Assembly (NCBI GenBank): GCA_036583965.1
Contig: JAZBQD010000027.1
Coordinates: 7,231,187 to 7,295,186 of the forward strand
From: Prunella strophiata
Taxonomy: Eukaryota; Chordata; Aves; Passeriformes; Prunellidae
DNA length: 64,000 nucleotides
Reading direction: 5' to 3'
The first letter of the stretch is position 1. Each line of letters opens with the position of its first letter. A model generated the notes under the pieces. The model had not been told where the DNA came from and made no database searches. It saw only the letters and a list, made by a program, of their open reading frames with translations. Below, piece by piece: positions 38,270 through 50,200 of the stretch. The position numbers and the translations under genes were made by a program.

Positions 38270-38545
38270 GCAGGGCTCATGGAATCACAGGAGTGGGAAG
38301 GACCTTTGGGGAATCTGGATCACCCTTTTAGTGTGGCAAGATCCACATTTATTTTGCAGAAATTTCTGTTATTTCTGACAGCTTTTTCCAGGAGTTTTCC
38401 AGAACTTCCACAGGCAATCTGTCTTCTTTACTGTTTATTGCTTCTTACTGCCTGACAGTTTTTTTCCTAAAATCTAGCCTCAGTCTCCCTGGCTGCTCTT
38501 TAAGTCACTTATGCCTTGCCCTATCTAACACCAGCACAAAGAGCC
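38270..38545 (-). mobile_element. Younger chicken-type CR1 3' end nested in the older LINE
   Basis: The order 'catggaatcacagg', 'tgggaaggacctttgggga', 'tttccagaacttccacaggc', 'cttactgcctgacagt', 'tttttcctaaaatctagcct' and 'tgccttgccctatct' follows the reverse complement of an avian CR1 3' end. It lies between two blocks of the older element and in the same orientation. Confidence 0.72.
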
Positions 38546-38840
38546 ATTTACCAGTTTTGTGGTTTGGGGCTTTTTTCCTTTCTTTTTCTTTCTTCCATCT
38601 CAATTCTTTTGGTTTGTTTTTAATTTTAGTTTCTTAGCAGCATTTAACTTATATCTGTACTTGTTTTTGTTTTTTGCTAACAACCTCAATTGTTACTTGT
38701 GTTTTCTAAATCATAAATTTCTTCTGGGTTATCACAAGTTGGTCCTCACTTTTTGGAGGTGCAATTCTTCAGCCTGGATCAAATAAAATGCAGCTGCAGC
38801 TTTCCTGGTGCTGAGTAGAAAGATTCTTCTGTGTCAAGCA
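38545..38840. other. Sequence between the nested CR1 and the RT part of the older LINE; nothing recognised
   Basis: T-rich with a pyrimidine-heavy patch at about 38568-38605. It may be eroded LINE sequence, but no block could be aligned. Confidence 0.4.
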
Positions 38841-40260
38841 AAGTAGAACTAATTTATCCATTGCAGTAGGACATTCATCTTTACTGGAGCAGCATGATAT
38901 TGTTGATGGATTATCCAGCTTGTGATCCACAGCAAGTTTTAATTTTCTACAGAATGGCTACCAATGTCAGTGGTTCTCCATCCCAAGTAGTTAATTTTTC
39001 TTGGCTCAGTGAAATGCTTTGCATTTATCCCTACAAAAGAAGCACTCTGGCTTCCAAATCAGATCTTTAAATTTATCAATTTTTCTCTGAATTCTGGTCA
39101 TTATAAATCCAGTGTATTTATAATGCCTCTGAGAAGGATATTGTCACATCAAGTATGTATGTGATGCTCTTTTCCAGGTCATTAATCAAAATCCTAAATG
39201 TTACCAGACTTAGGAGGGCCTCATGCAGATTGTCACTTGAGGTAACTTTTCATGTCAATAGGAACATTGTTAATCACACCCCAAGAATGTTTTTTTCTAA
39301 ATCAGTTTTGCAGCCACTTTGTGCCATTTTCATCCGAATCATGCATCCATGGTTTGCTTAGAAGATTGATATGTGGAAGGGGATCAAAAAGAGTCCAAAT
39401 GACATCTGATGCTTTTCCTCTGTCCACAAGGCCTGTTACCTTATCAGGGAAGAAAATTAGATTGCTCTGACATGATTGTTCTTGACAAATCCATGTTGGA
39501 TGTTATACATGTTCTCATTACCTTCCAGGCACTTACAAAGAGTTGGGCTGTTTGTTTCAGTATTTTTCCATGAACTGAAGATAAGCTCATTGGCTTACAA
39601 TTGTCAGGCTTGCCTTTCCCTTTAGAATACTCTCTAAAGGTAGACAATACACTGGCCCTTTTCTAGGATTTCCATTTTATCCACTGTCCTTTTTAAGTTC
39701 TCAAAAACAAGCCCTGATGACTTTGAGATTCCCATTTAGCTCTTAAATACTGGTGGATGAAGTTCATTAGACTCAGCCTGTTTAAAAACATCCACCTTAT
39801 CTAAGTACTCTGAATATTGTCCCTTCCCTATTTGAGGCTCAAGTCTGGCCCTTTGTCAGTGAAATTAATTGTGATAGATACATGATTGTGACTGACCTTA
39901 TAGTAAAGACTGAGGTGAAAAAAATAGATATTCATTAGTCTTTTGGCATCATCCATCATGTTTCACTTCTTCCTTAAGGAGCAGAGTAGCCTTTTCTTTG
40001 ATATCCCTGTTACTGGAGTATCAATAAAATGGTTTTTGTTACCCTTGATTCCTCTTCATCTATGTGTCTCATCTACACACTTGGATTTTTTACTTTTATC
40101 CCTACCAGATGGGTAGTTCTTTGTTCTGCAGGTATTTTTATTAATAAATGTATACTTCCATATTTCCTTGCATCTAGACCACAGAATTTGAAGTGGCCCA
40201 AATAACACAGTGACCAGTTTTCTATGATTAACCTGCTCCTCATCATCTGTCACCTCTCCA
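38840..40260 (-). mobile_element. Reverse-transcriptase region of the old sauropsid CR1-type LINE
   Basis: On the - strand at about 39555-39625, the peptide YSKGKGKPDNCKPMSLSSV followed by HGKILKQ matches the CR1 RT finger block (K-x-G-x-x-x-x-P-x-N-Y-R-P-V-S-L-T-S, then G-K-I-L-E-Q). Next in frame is a block ending SRTIMSEQSNF, corresponding to the N-K-S-C-Q-T-N-L region. DNA blocks at 38980-39220 fit the part after the active site, and those at 39630-40120 fit the part before the fingers. Motif A near 39380-39410 is disrupted by a small deletion. Together with the 3' piece at 37640-38190 this is one dead, 5'-truncated copy. Confidence 0.75.
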
Positions 40261-40264
40261 GCTG

Positions 40265-43200
40265 TTTATTGGCCACAGGTGACAGCTGCAGTGCATCCAC
40301 CTTTTCTTTTAGATCCTGAATTCAGAGGCTGGACAGTGTTAGGTAATACCTATTTTTTTGGGATTTCCATCAAAAATATCTGCATCACATGTTAATTCTT
40401 TAATTACTACTTCTAGGGAATTTTCTTCAATTAGCACTTCATGCACTGAAAATATACTTTATTGAATTCATGGAATTATCCATTTTTAAATCCTAGTGAC
40501 AATTGGAAGTAAGTCAAAAGCTTCATGAAATTATTGCTGGAGACACCAGTTACATTTCTTGTCTGTACTGAGATTTTTAATTTTATAGACATGGAAATCA
40601 CCTTTCCAGAAGAAGTTGGGAAAAGGAAAGGCAGGATGAAAAGGGTGGATTAGGATGAGTAAATGGCTAATATTGAGATACATAAAAGCATTAATCTTAT
40701 CCATACAAACAGGTTACAGAGCTTTATTTTTGACATGGGGGAAACCCAAAGACAGGACAAAAATATACCCATCTCTGTGTAGTTTCCTTCCAGCAGTAAA
40801 ATCCTTAATGGCTGCTCTGCTGGTTTTCCTGTTCCTCTAAGCTGCTCTGATACAAAGTTCCACCAAATTAATATTGCTGCACTTATAGCCACAGCTTGCC
40901 ACAGGGAGAGCCCTGGGCTGGTTCCCAGCCTTGGATCTCTCAGTGCTTTGGAAGGAGGCTCCATTGTTTCAGTGACCACACTTTATAACACAGAGCTATT
41001 GCTCCTGACGTTTATATTGACTGAGGGGCAGCTTCACCCAGGGCTGGGATTGCTCATAGATCAAAGACAGATTTGCCAGCTGTCACCAGCCCTGCCCAAT
41101 GTAATGAGATGCATTGACAATTATGATACTAAATGCACTGTGATTGTTTATAGATCATTTTTTGATTTAACCAATTGAAGAAGCTATAGTATCACTGTGA
41201 TACAGCAAATATAAAGAGGGAATAAAAGATTTGATTAATATTGTGAACTAATGAGAGAGGCTATTTGCTCACAAGGAAACCTGAAGGTTAGTCATTCGTA
41301 CTCCAACAAAAATCAGACTTTGTGAGATCATATTATAGTTAATTGAAGAAGGCAAATTCTAAGGATGATGCCATGTGTAGCCCTGTTTATTATATGAGTG
41401 GAGCTAATTTGACAGTTTGGATTTCCTCATGTAGAAATGTATTTCTCCCCATATTTGGAGGATGGCAGTGAATGTGGCTCTGTCACATTTCATTACTTTA
41501 GACTTTACTCTGTTTCATTTCAGTCTGCAGCAGAACTGCTTCTGAAATGGGATTATTGACCCCTGCCATTGATCACACTGCCCTGGTGTGTGCGAGTGTG
41601 TGTGCACAGTTAGCACTACTATCAAAATATGTACATCTGAGGGTAAAAATAATACATGATCTGCAGGCTAAACAATATCTGTGGATCTTCCCATTCTCCT
41701 TCTTTTTTACCCCCTCCTTTTTTTTTTTTTCTGAGGCTAGCTTAGTCCATCAGTAGGATGAAAGGAAAAATTGCTACACTTGTGTTAAATTTCCCCTGGG
41801 AAAGTAAATTATGGACAAGCCTCCAAGGACAACCCAGAAAGAAAGGGATAAGATATTGATGCACACTGTACCTCTCACTCTTTCTTCCTTGTCCCACAAT
41901 TGAGCACTCCTTCAATGAAAAGTTACGAGTTCCTTGTTAAATTGAATTTCTCTTCTCCTTGTCTCACAATTTATTGTGACGCTGAAAATTTTATAACTTG
42001 GTGAAAACTGGCAGCAGCCCCATTTGTCCCCACAAAAGGCTATCCAGGTTTGAATAGGTTTTGAAACAGAGCTATGAATGCTCACACTTAAAGACAGATA
42101 GTCATGCCAGTTCCCAGCTTATTATAGGAACTTTTTTAGTTACTGTATTTTTTCATCCAGTTTAAGAGTTATATTTTTGGGGGTGTTCAGGGAAAGGAGG
42201 GAGGGGGATGGATGGAATGTCAGCATGGAAGAGGAAAATTTGGATTGGTGAATGAGTATCCTTGTGCCAGCATCACTGCAAGCATCACCTGCTGGTTTCT
42301 TTAAAGAAGTACTGATAAACCCTGTCTCCTAAATTTCATGCTGTAACATTTTGGTGGTCACCAAAACCTCAGGGGTCAGTTTTAAAGTGAGACTTCAAAG
42401 ATTCATTTCTAAGCCTGTTCATGGATGCTTTGGGTTTGATTCCCAGGTTGATAAGAATTCTGCTTGGTTTTACTCCACCAAGTCAAATCTGTGTCTTTTT
42501 CTCAGTATGTACTTTAATAGAGGACAGGAGATAGAATACTTTATATTTAAACTTTGTTAGATTTGATCGTGATATCTCTTTTCCTGAATACACAATGTAT
42601 GGAACCTCTTGTGTCAAACCTAAATGTTGAAAAGAAATTGCCTTTTCCCCCAGTAGCTTTCTCTGCAGTCATGCAGGGTGCTCAAGTCTGGTGAAAGGGA
42701 AAGCAGGAAGACTGACATGCTACATGACATTCCAGTTATGGAAGAAAAAAAAATTTAGCAGATTGACAGGCCAATAAAAATACACAGAAGGTTTTTCTCC
42801 TTTCCAAGGATGCATGTGTGGGAATGTGAGAGAGGAAAAGGCTGGGGAGGGTGAAATGTAATCACATATAGGCACACATATATAAGCCTATATGTACAGG
42901 CAAACATTAATTCAACAGGTAATGATGTCTGTTCAAAATACCTTTTGTCTTAATGTTGGCCAAAATGGTGCAATTTTCAGTGCTCATCATCATACCTTAA
43001 ACTGAACCTGCCCTTGGTGTGACAAATTGGGAAGAACTTCTTCTGTGTGAGTTGCTGAAAAGCAGTTAAATGATAAAATATTTACATTGTATTTCAGGTT
43101 TGATGTGCTGTTTTGAGCTCATCACATCGAAAAGGCAGGGGTGGTTTGGATGAGCTGACCTTCCTGAGGATGACTGCTAGTCTGAAGGTGCAGAGATTTA

Positions 43201-43700
43201 AGAAAATTAACCAGTTTCAAGTTAATCTGTGGCTTCCTTTCATATGGGAGAAGATTAAGGGTTGGGTTGTTTTGTTCCCCACAAGTGTATTTCCTCCCTT
43301 TGCAAAATCCTGAAGGCTGATTTGGTATTTTTCTAAGAACACCATGCAGTCTGTCCTATAACAAACTACTTCTGCATGTACCAATCAGCCAGTTTAGGTA
43401 TTTCTGATGGCACTTTTTAAATGACTTTTCTTAAGCAGGTGGTTTTCTAAGCAGAATAAAAGAATGAGGAGGAATCCCATAAACCCTGACACCCTTTGGT
43501 GTAAATAGCAAGAGAAGGCAGCTCTGCCTTAGGTATGTAGCATGATTTACAGCTGTACCATAAATCAGTCATTTGCACAGGGCCCTTTGTGACAGGTAAG
43601 ACATGGAAAGGAGGCACCAAGGGAAATGTCACCCCACTGCTGTGTAACCCCTCCCTTCCATGCACTCCTTTCCATCCTCTTCTCCTCAGGAAGGCATTTC
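40265..43700. other. Intronic stretch with nothing recognised
   Basis: AT-rich unique-looking sequence. A 109-codon open frame on the - strand (40650-40979) has hydrophobic stretches but no recognisable family. A small inverted repeat at 42864-42895 is listed separately. Confidence 0.5.
42864..42895. repeat. Perfect 10-bp inverted repeat with 12-nt loop
   Basis: The arms acatataggc (42864-42873) and gcctatatgt (42886-42895) are exact reverse complements in a CA/TA-rich context. Confidence 0.8.
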
Positions 43701-43707
43701 ATTGCCT

Positions 43708-44245
43708 GTTTTCATGGTTTAATCCCAACCAGTAGGTAAGCACCACATGTTTACTCTCTCTGTCTCCCCACAATGGGATGGGAAAAGAGAATAGAGTGAG
43801 AAAATAAAGTGACAAAGACAGTTTAATAGATAAAGCAAAAACCACACACACAAGCAAAGCTAAAGAGGGAGTTACTCCCTACTTCCCTCAGGCAGGTGGA
43901 TGTTCAGCCATCCACAGGGAAAGCTCCATCACAACTCATGGTTACTGGGCAAAAAAAACCCCCTGTCACTCTGAAAATTCTCCCCTTCCTTCTTCTTTGT
44001 CCAACTTTCTATGCTGGGCATGATGCCATAAAGTCTGGAATATCCTGGTGTCTCATCCTAACTCCCTGTGCACCCCCAGCCCACTCACTGGTGGTGGGGG
44101 TGAGCAGCAGAAAAGGCCTTGGCTCTGTGTGAGCTCTGTCCAGCAATTGGTAAAACATCCCTGTATTATCAACAGTGTTTTCAGCACAAATCCTAAACAT
44201 AGCCCCAAAACAACAAGAAAAATTAACTCTAGCCCAACCCAGCAC
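43708..44245 (-). mobile_element. Solo LTR of an avian endogenous retrovirus (probably ERVL-type)
   Basis: The + strand reads as the reverse complement of an LTR family frequent in birds. It opens with 'catggtttaatcccaacc' and 'aagcaccac', continues with 'gagaaaataaag', 'gacagtttaata' and 'tctcatcctaactccctgtg', and closes with 'attaactctagccca'. It is about 540 bp. No internal retroviral genes lie on either side, so it is a solo LTR. The 5-mer gcctg is present at both edges (43704-43708 and 44246-44250) and may be the target-site duplication. Class assignment is tentative. Confidence 0.82.
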
Positions 44246-44249
44246 GCCT

Positions 44250-47200
44250 GTAATCCTGGGAGTAATGTGATATTTACCTGTAGACAATAGATAGAAGAGG
44301 AGAAGGAGTGAATAGCAGAGTTCTGCTGTTGGCATTTGGGGTGCCAGAGGGATTTTTGAAATTAGTAAATGTGGGGTGGGTGGTGGGAATAAGGATTTGA
44401 ATAACTAGGTTTAAGAGAGGTTGTAAAATTTGGTACCTGTGTGCATTGTGAGAGAGACAAGGCACAACTGTTAGATAGGACAATTTTGAGAACAGTGTCT
44501 TAAATTGTTAGAAATAACACTTCTGCTTGGAGTCTGTAAATAACACCAGGACAGTCTTTAAAATTGCTGAATACACTGTCCAAATATTCCTTCCAAAATG
44601 TTGGACTGCCAATAACAAATAGTAAATAGCCCTAGTGATGCATTCCTTATGATTGCTTCTTCCAGTTAAAGAGTACATTCATCTTTACATGAAGAAGATG
44701 AAAGTTTCAGCTATTACAGTATAACACTATATATTGCATATTAGATACATTAGACAGTGACATTTGTAGCTTGTATGTCTATATAAGTATTTTGCTGTGA
44801 ATAAAGAGAAAAGAAGTGTTTGAATTCCACTGCCATATGTTTAGGGTTTGTCTCTGGTTTTTTTTTTTTTTTCTGCTGTTTGTTAGTTTGTTTTGTGTTT
44901 TTTGTTTGTTTGTGGTTTTTTCTTTTGTTTTGTTTTATTGTTCAGTTTCCAATACTGTAGTTCATTCTTTTACTACAATTGTTTTATTGAAATTTTGGTC
45001 ATTTATCAAGGATCTCTTTGAAGATGGTGTATTTTATGTTCATATGCCACTTATATGTATGTAACCAAAAACTTGGGAATGAACAATTCCTTCCCTGCTT
45101 AATCCCCATGGCCAGGTGGAGCACTGAGTCTGCTGCCACCTCAGTTTCTTACCTGGGTTTGGAAGAATTTCTTTTTATTCCTTCCTCTTTGCAACTTTTG
45201 GGAGAGCAATTCCTCCTGGCTTTATTCAGCTTTTGTGGTTAGTCAAGGAATGACATTAGTCTATAGCAGTGTTTAACATTCCCTGCTCTGTGAGGGATCT
45301 ACGTGCAAAAGCTTAAAGGAGAAAGAAATCTATCACTTCTTGCACAAACTGTGCTGTTCCTACCTGCCTTTCCAGCCCTTTTTCCTAGTGCCTTTCCCTC
45401 AGAATGGTGGTGGATTTCCAGGGAGGTGGAGGTTGAGAGGAGGTGGTGCTGTACCATGTGCAATTTTCCTTTATGGTGATAGGACTTGCTTATTTTGAGG
45501 TATTTCTGCACCTTGTCAAAGATCTCAGTGGCTGCTTTTCAGGTTTTGACTGTGTGAACACTTCCAGAATTGTGTCTATCTGAATGCTACAACTCAGAGA
45601 GAAACAGTTAAAGAAGCTTTTTGTGTGTGCTCTCCTACACTGTTAAAGTCAATAAATTTTGTCATTGATTTCAAAAGCATTTCCAGGTGTCATCTTCCAG
45701 ACTTGCCTATGGATGATGACCATGTGATTTATTTTTCTTCACAGATACTTTATTTTTTTCCATATTATTCTGTTGGCACCAAGTATAAAATTGCTGTGAG
45801 AGATTGTCAAATTATCAGGCATTCTCAGTTCTACTGAACTTTCACAGGAGCTGCAGGTATTTAGCACCACCAGACCTGGAGACAATTGTCACCAGTAAGC
45901 TCCTGAAAGATGAGAAAATAGTGACAAAGTTTGAGTACTTTGTGATTACAGTTTTGGTCTTGGTTTCTAAGTTCCTATATCTGAAAAAAAATCTATGTAG
46001 GCACAAAGTTAGATTTTGTGCACTGCACCAGTGTGTTCTAGGAAGTGACTGGAGATCCATCATAGTACAGATGGAATGTCATCCAGGGCTACTTCAGCAG
46101 AAGAGTTAATGTGCTGTACCATTGTGTGCATGGAAAAACCAAGGTCTGAAATGCAATGGTCAGGCCATTCTGTACTTCTTCTAATGATTAGAATTACTCT
46201 ATTTCAGCAAATTGAAAAAATGTATTTAATTCTCCAAAAACTATTTTCTTTGTCATCAGCAATGCCAAGTCTCCTTTTGCCTGACTGGGTTAAGAGCCAA
46301 ACTGCTCAGCTCTGTCAAAACTCAGGCAATTCTGAGTGGGTGCCAAAGCAGAACTTGCTAGTCTCTAGTCAGCTTTACAGCCACAAAATGCTGAATGAAT
46401 GGGATACAAGTGGCAGCTGAGGTTCACAACTCAGGATCACAGCTCTGGCTTTCTCTACCAAAATTCCTCCTGATTTCAATTTTATGCCTTCAAGTCCTTT
46501 TTTTAGACAGAGTCCCAAGTGATGTAGCTGACATTCCTGTCAGAATATAAGCTCTATCGAGGCAAGATTGTTTCTTTCCTCACTTAAAATGGCATACACA
46601 TATCTGACTGAAAAGTCTGAACAGATTACTTCTGTGAGGGCATTCTTGAGGGCCAATATGATCATTCATCTTTTAAACAATAGCAGTGTGAATATTTATT
46701 CTCAAAGGATTGCTTCACTGTACAGCAATCACACAGTTCTGTTTTCTGATCAAATCTGAAGTAGATGTGCAATAGACTTCCATAATGTAATTTACATTCA
46801 GTATCCAACTGTGATCTTAGAGCCAACTTCTGAGCATCTCTGTGCTTCACTGTCCCATGGCACATACTCTCTGTGACAAATCCTTTGTTGGCTTGCAGTC
46901 TCCTAGGCTGCACAATTTGGCAGCCTGGGTACACACAGCAGGAGAGGAATATCTAGGTGAGTTACCTGGCTTGTGTCTGCATTCCCTGCTGCAGAGTGTA
47001 GCTGTACACTAAATATTCTCAATGCAGTGGCTTGAGAGTCTGCCAGGAGCTGAGCCAGACCCATGGTGAGTCCCAGGATTGTTGTTCTAAGAGTAACAGA
47101 GAACCCAGAAGGTGCTGTCCTCTTCTCTCATTGCCAGGTGAATTGTACTTGCCACTATCAGCATCTCGAAAATATCCATTTACATCTTAGCTGCCAAATC

Positions 47201-50200
47201 AAGTGGATGTCTCTGTAATCAGCCCTGTGTTTACCCTAAACAATGTGTGTCCTTATTAGTGCCTTTCCAGTCCCCCCAGACTTGCTGATATTGATTGAAT
47301 AAACACGGACAATAATCTCCATTAGCCATAAGCCATGATATGCTCACATCCTGTAACCTTGCTGCTACTGTCAAAAATGCTGCAGGATTCCATTTGCATT
47401 CATTGCTTGGGTAGAAACCTCACAGGGTGGTTCCCTCAATCTGTCTCTATATCTCCTTGAGTGCTGTGTGTGTTCTGATCTGGTTCCTCCAGGCTGGAGT
47501 CAGGGACCTGTCCTTTCTATTTCTGTTGTGCTTTTCACAAAAACATATCAAAAGCCATCTCAAAGTGGCATTATCATAAACATTAACCAAGACAGCAGCC
47601 ATTCAGCCACACACAGCCTCAGCTCCCTGGTCAGGGCACAACAGACTGAGTTCTGTATCCAAATGAAATTGCAGAAGCAAGTTGAGACAGGGAGAAAGTT
47701 CCAGACTGGGAATTTGGCTGGGATACATTCCATTCCAATAGCCCTGGATTACTTAATTACAAGAACAGTCAGGACAGTGATTCTTGCACTGCAGATGAAA
47801 GATCAAGTCTTGTACTTTCTAACACCATTTCACAGGCTTAGCTCTGACTCACCTAGAGATTGGAAAATCATGGCCTGCTGAGTCATAAATGTCTTAAAAG
47901 AAAGGTTTGTTTATTTGTATTCTTCAGTTCCATGATGTTCATATTGCTCTATCAGTAGGCAGCGTGTGAACAAATAAGAAGATTTCAAGTTTGGCCAAAA
48001 GATGTTGGAAATGGTTCAAATAAAGTGCATCCATACAATTTTTTCTTCCATTTTTTTTTTTTTCCTGGGATAGCACACAAAATACCCACCCATCAAATTC
48101 TGAACTAAGCATGTGAGCTCTGTTCACTTCTTCCTCATGTGGGAAGCACTCCCATCCATAAATGACCAGTTAGATGGTTAAGGAAGGATGACAGAGCAAA
48201 CATGATCTGTTTTCTTTGACTTCACTCTTTGCTATCTGCCTGCCTTTCATGGTTTCTTCATGCCAGTAAAATATTTTGTGAAGCATAAAGCCCTGTGGCA
48301 AATCCTAATCTAACCAACAATCAAGAGAATAATTGTATTGCAGGGAATATTCTCATTCTGTATTAGACAACAAAAGCCTTGTAATTAAGACAACAGAGTA
48401 TTAATAACACACATTTATCATTCTATATGAGCTTATTATTTCCATTCCTTTGCAAATAGTTCTAATTTATATACCATTCCTTACAAAGCTGTATGTTAAA
48501 GTGATCTGCATTGCTAGGTTAGTATCTAGAAATATTTTTAGCATCTTGCACTATAAACTTCTCTGGATTCTTTGAAGGAGAGTGAACAACCTTGAAATTC
48601 ATGAAACACACCCTTAATTTAGTCTTCCTAGCCTTTCTACTACCCTCTTCCTTGAAGTCCAAGAGCTGGAGTATAGTTTCATTCTAAATCAAACCAAATC
48701 CCTTCATTTTCAACTTGATGTTTGCTGTTCCTCCTACCCAGCTCATTTTGCCCTTCAATCTCAGACATTTCTTGCTCTCAGCTGGCTGTTTATGCTTAGC
48801 AGTTCTGGCAGTCCCCTGCTCCTGCAGGAGAATCTGTGCCTTTTCCTACACCTCCCCATATGTCTGGGCTATTTTTCCTTTCTTGGTCAATCCAGATAAG
48901 TTTCCATGGTTGGTTCTCATGCATAATTCCAATGTTACCTTCTCCTTTGCTCCCTGAGACAGATGAATTTACTGGGAATGAAGCCATGGCTTCATACTGG
49001 TGTCTGTTGGTTAAAGAACCACTGGCTGAATTCAGAGGGGAGAACAACTTGCATATGTTAAAGGGCCATCACTGTTAGTCTGCAGATGTGAGTGCTTCAC
49101 ACAGAATTCTTACCAAAAAGGTGGCTTTGCTCCATTTTAGCCACAGCCCATATGCTTTCCATATGCACCATTCCCCAAAATGTATTTTGTGTGTAGAAAG
49201 CTGAGTGGGGGTTGAATGGTTCAAATACTAGTGGAATTTACTCTTAGTAATCTCTTTAGAAATATATAATTTTTTGTTTTGTAAATACTGAGGGCTTGAG
49301 AGTCAAAAGAGTATTTAAAAATATTGAAAAATCATATATATGAATGTGGCTTGTTTATAACTAATTTTTTGTCTTTTTGTGGCTGTTGCAGTCTAATGCA
49401 ATTCTCTGGCTAAGATTAAGGGAGTGAGCATGTGAATAAATTAGTGATATTTAAACAGAGGTGTTAATTTGCAATGCATAAGCTGCTCCAGTAGTAACTG
49501 CTTATATGTGTGCTCTGACCTGGTGAAAAATGGAAGATGCTGTCAGCTTGTACCAGTTAAAGTTGGTCCAAAGAGAGCAACTCTTCTTCAGAATGACTTG
49601 TCTTTTCCCCTTAGAGGGTATTTTCAGAGAGCTGATCATGAAGGAGTGCTGCTACAGACAATGTAAAAGATAATCAAAGATAGAAAATGGAGTCAGAAGC
49701 GTGAGAAAAATATTTGCTTGTTGGATGTGGAATACCATTCATCATAAATTAAATGAGAGAATTTTCCCAGCATGGTTATCGGTTTTGGAGAGTAGAAAAT
49801 GTGTAAAATCTTTGAGATCAAGCCCTTTTATTTGATCTTCCTTCCACTTGTTTAACTCCAGTTTGCTGGCATTGTTTGAGATTCAGTTGTTCAGAACTCT
49901 TTCTAGGACTGCTTTAGATACCCTTGAGCAGCTGAGGCATTCACACTGGCATAGCAAACAGGGCAGGGATCCCCAGGAGACCAACACCATTCCAAAATGG
50001 CAGAGGGAGGCTCTTGAAGTTACACTAAGTAATATATGAAATATATGAACTTGTATCAGAAAGCTCTATTGGAAATTTTTCATTGCTAAGTTGTTTGTTT
50101 TGTTCAGTTACTGGTACATCAGAATTCATTACTTTTCTTAAGCAATATTTGTCAGCCATCTGTGGACTGAGGATATTAGAAACAACCTTCTATTAGAAAC

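Noticed and set aside
40650..40979. 109-codon - strand open frame with hydrophobic segments
   Set aside because: No recognisable family. Hydrophobicity follows from T-rich codons.
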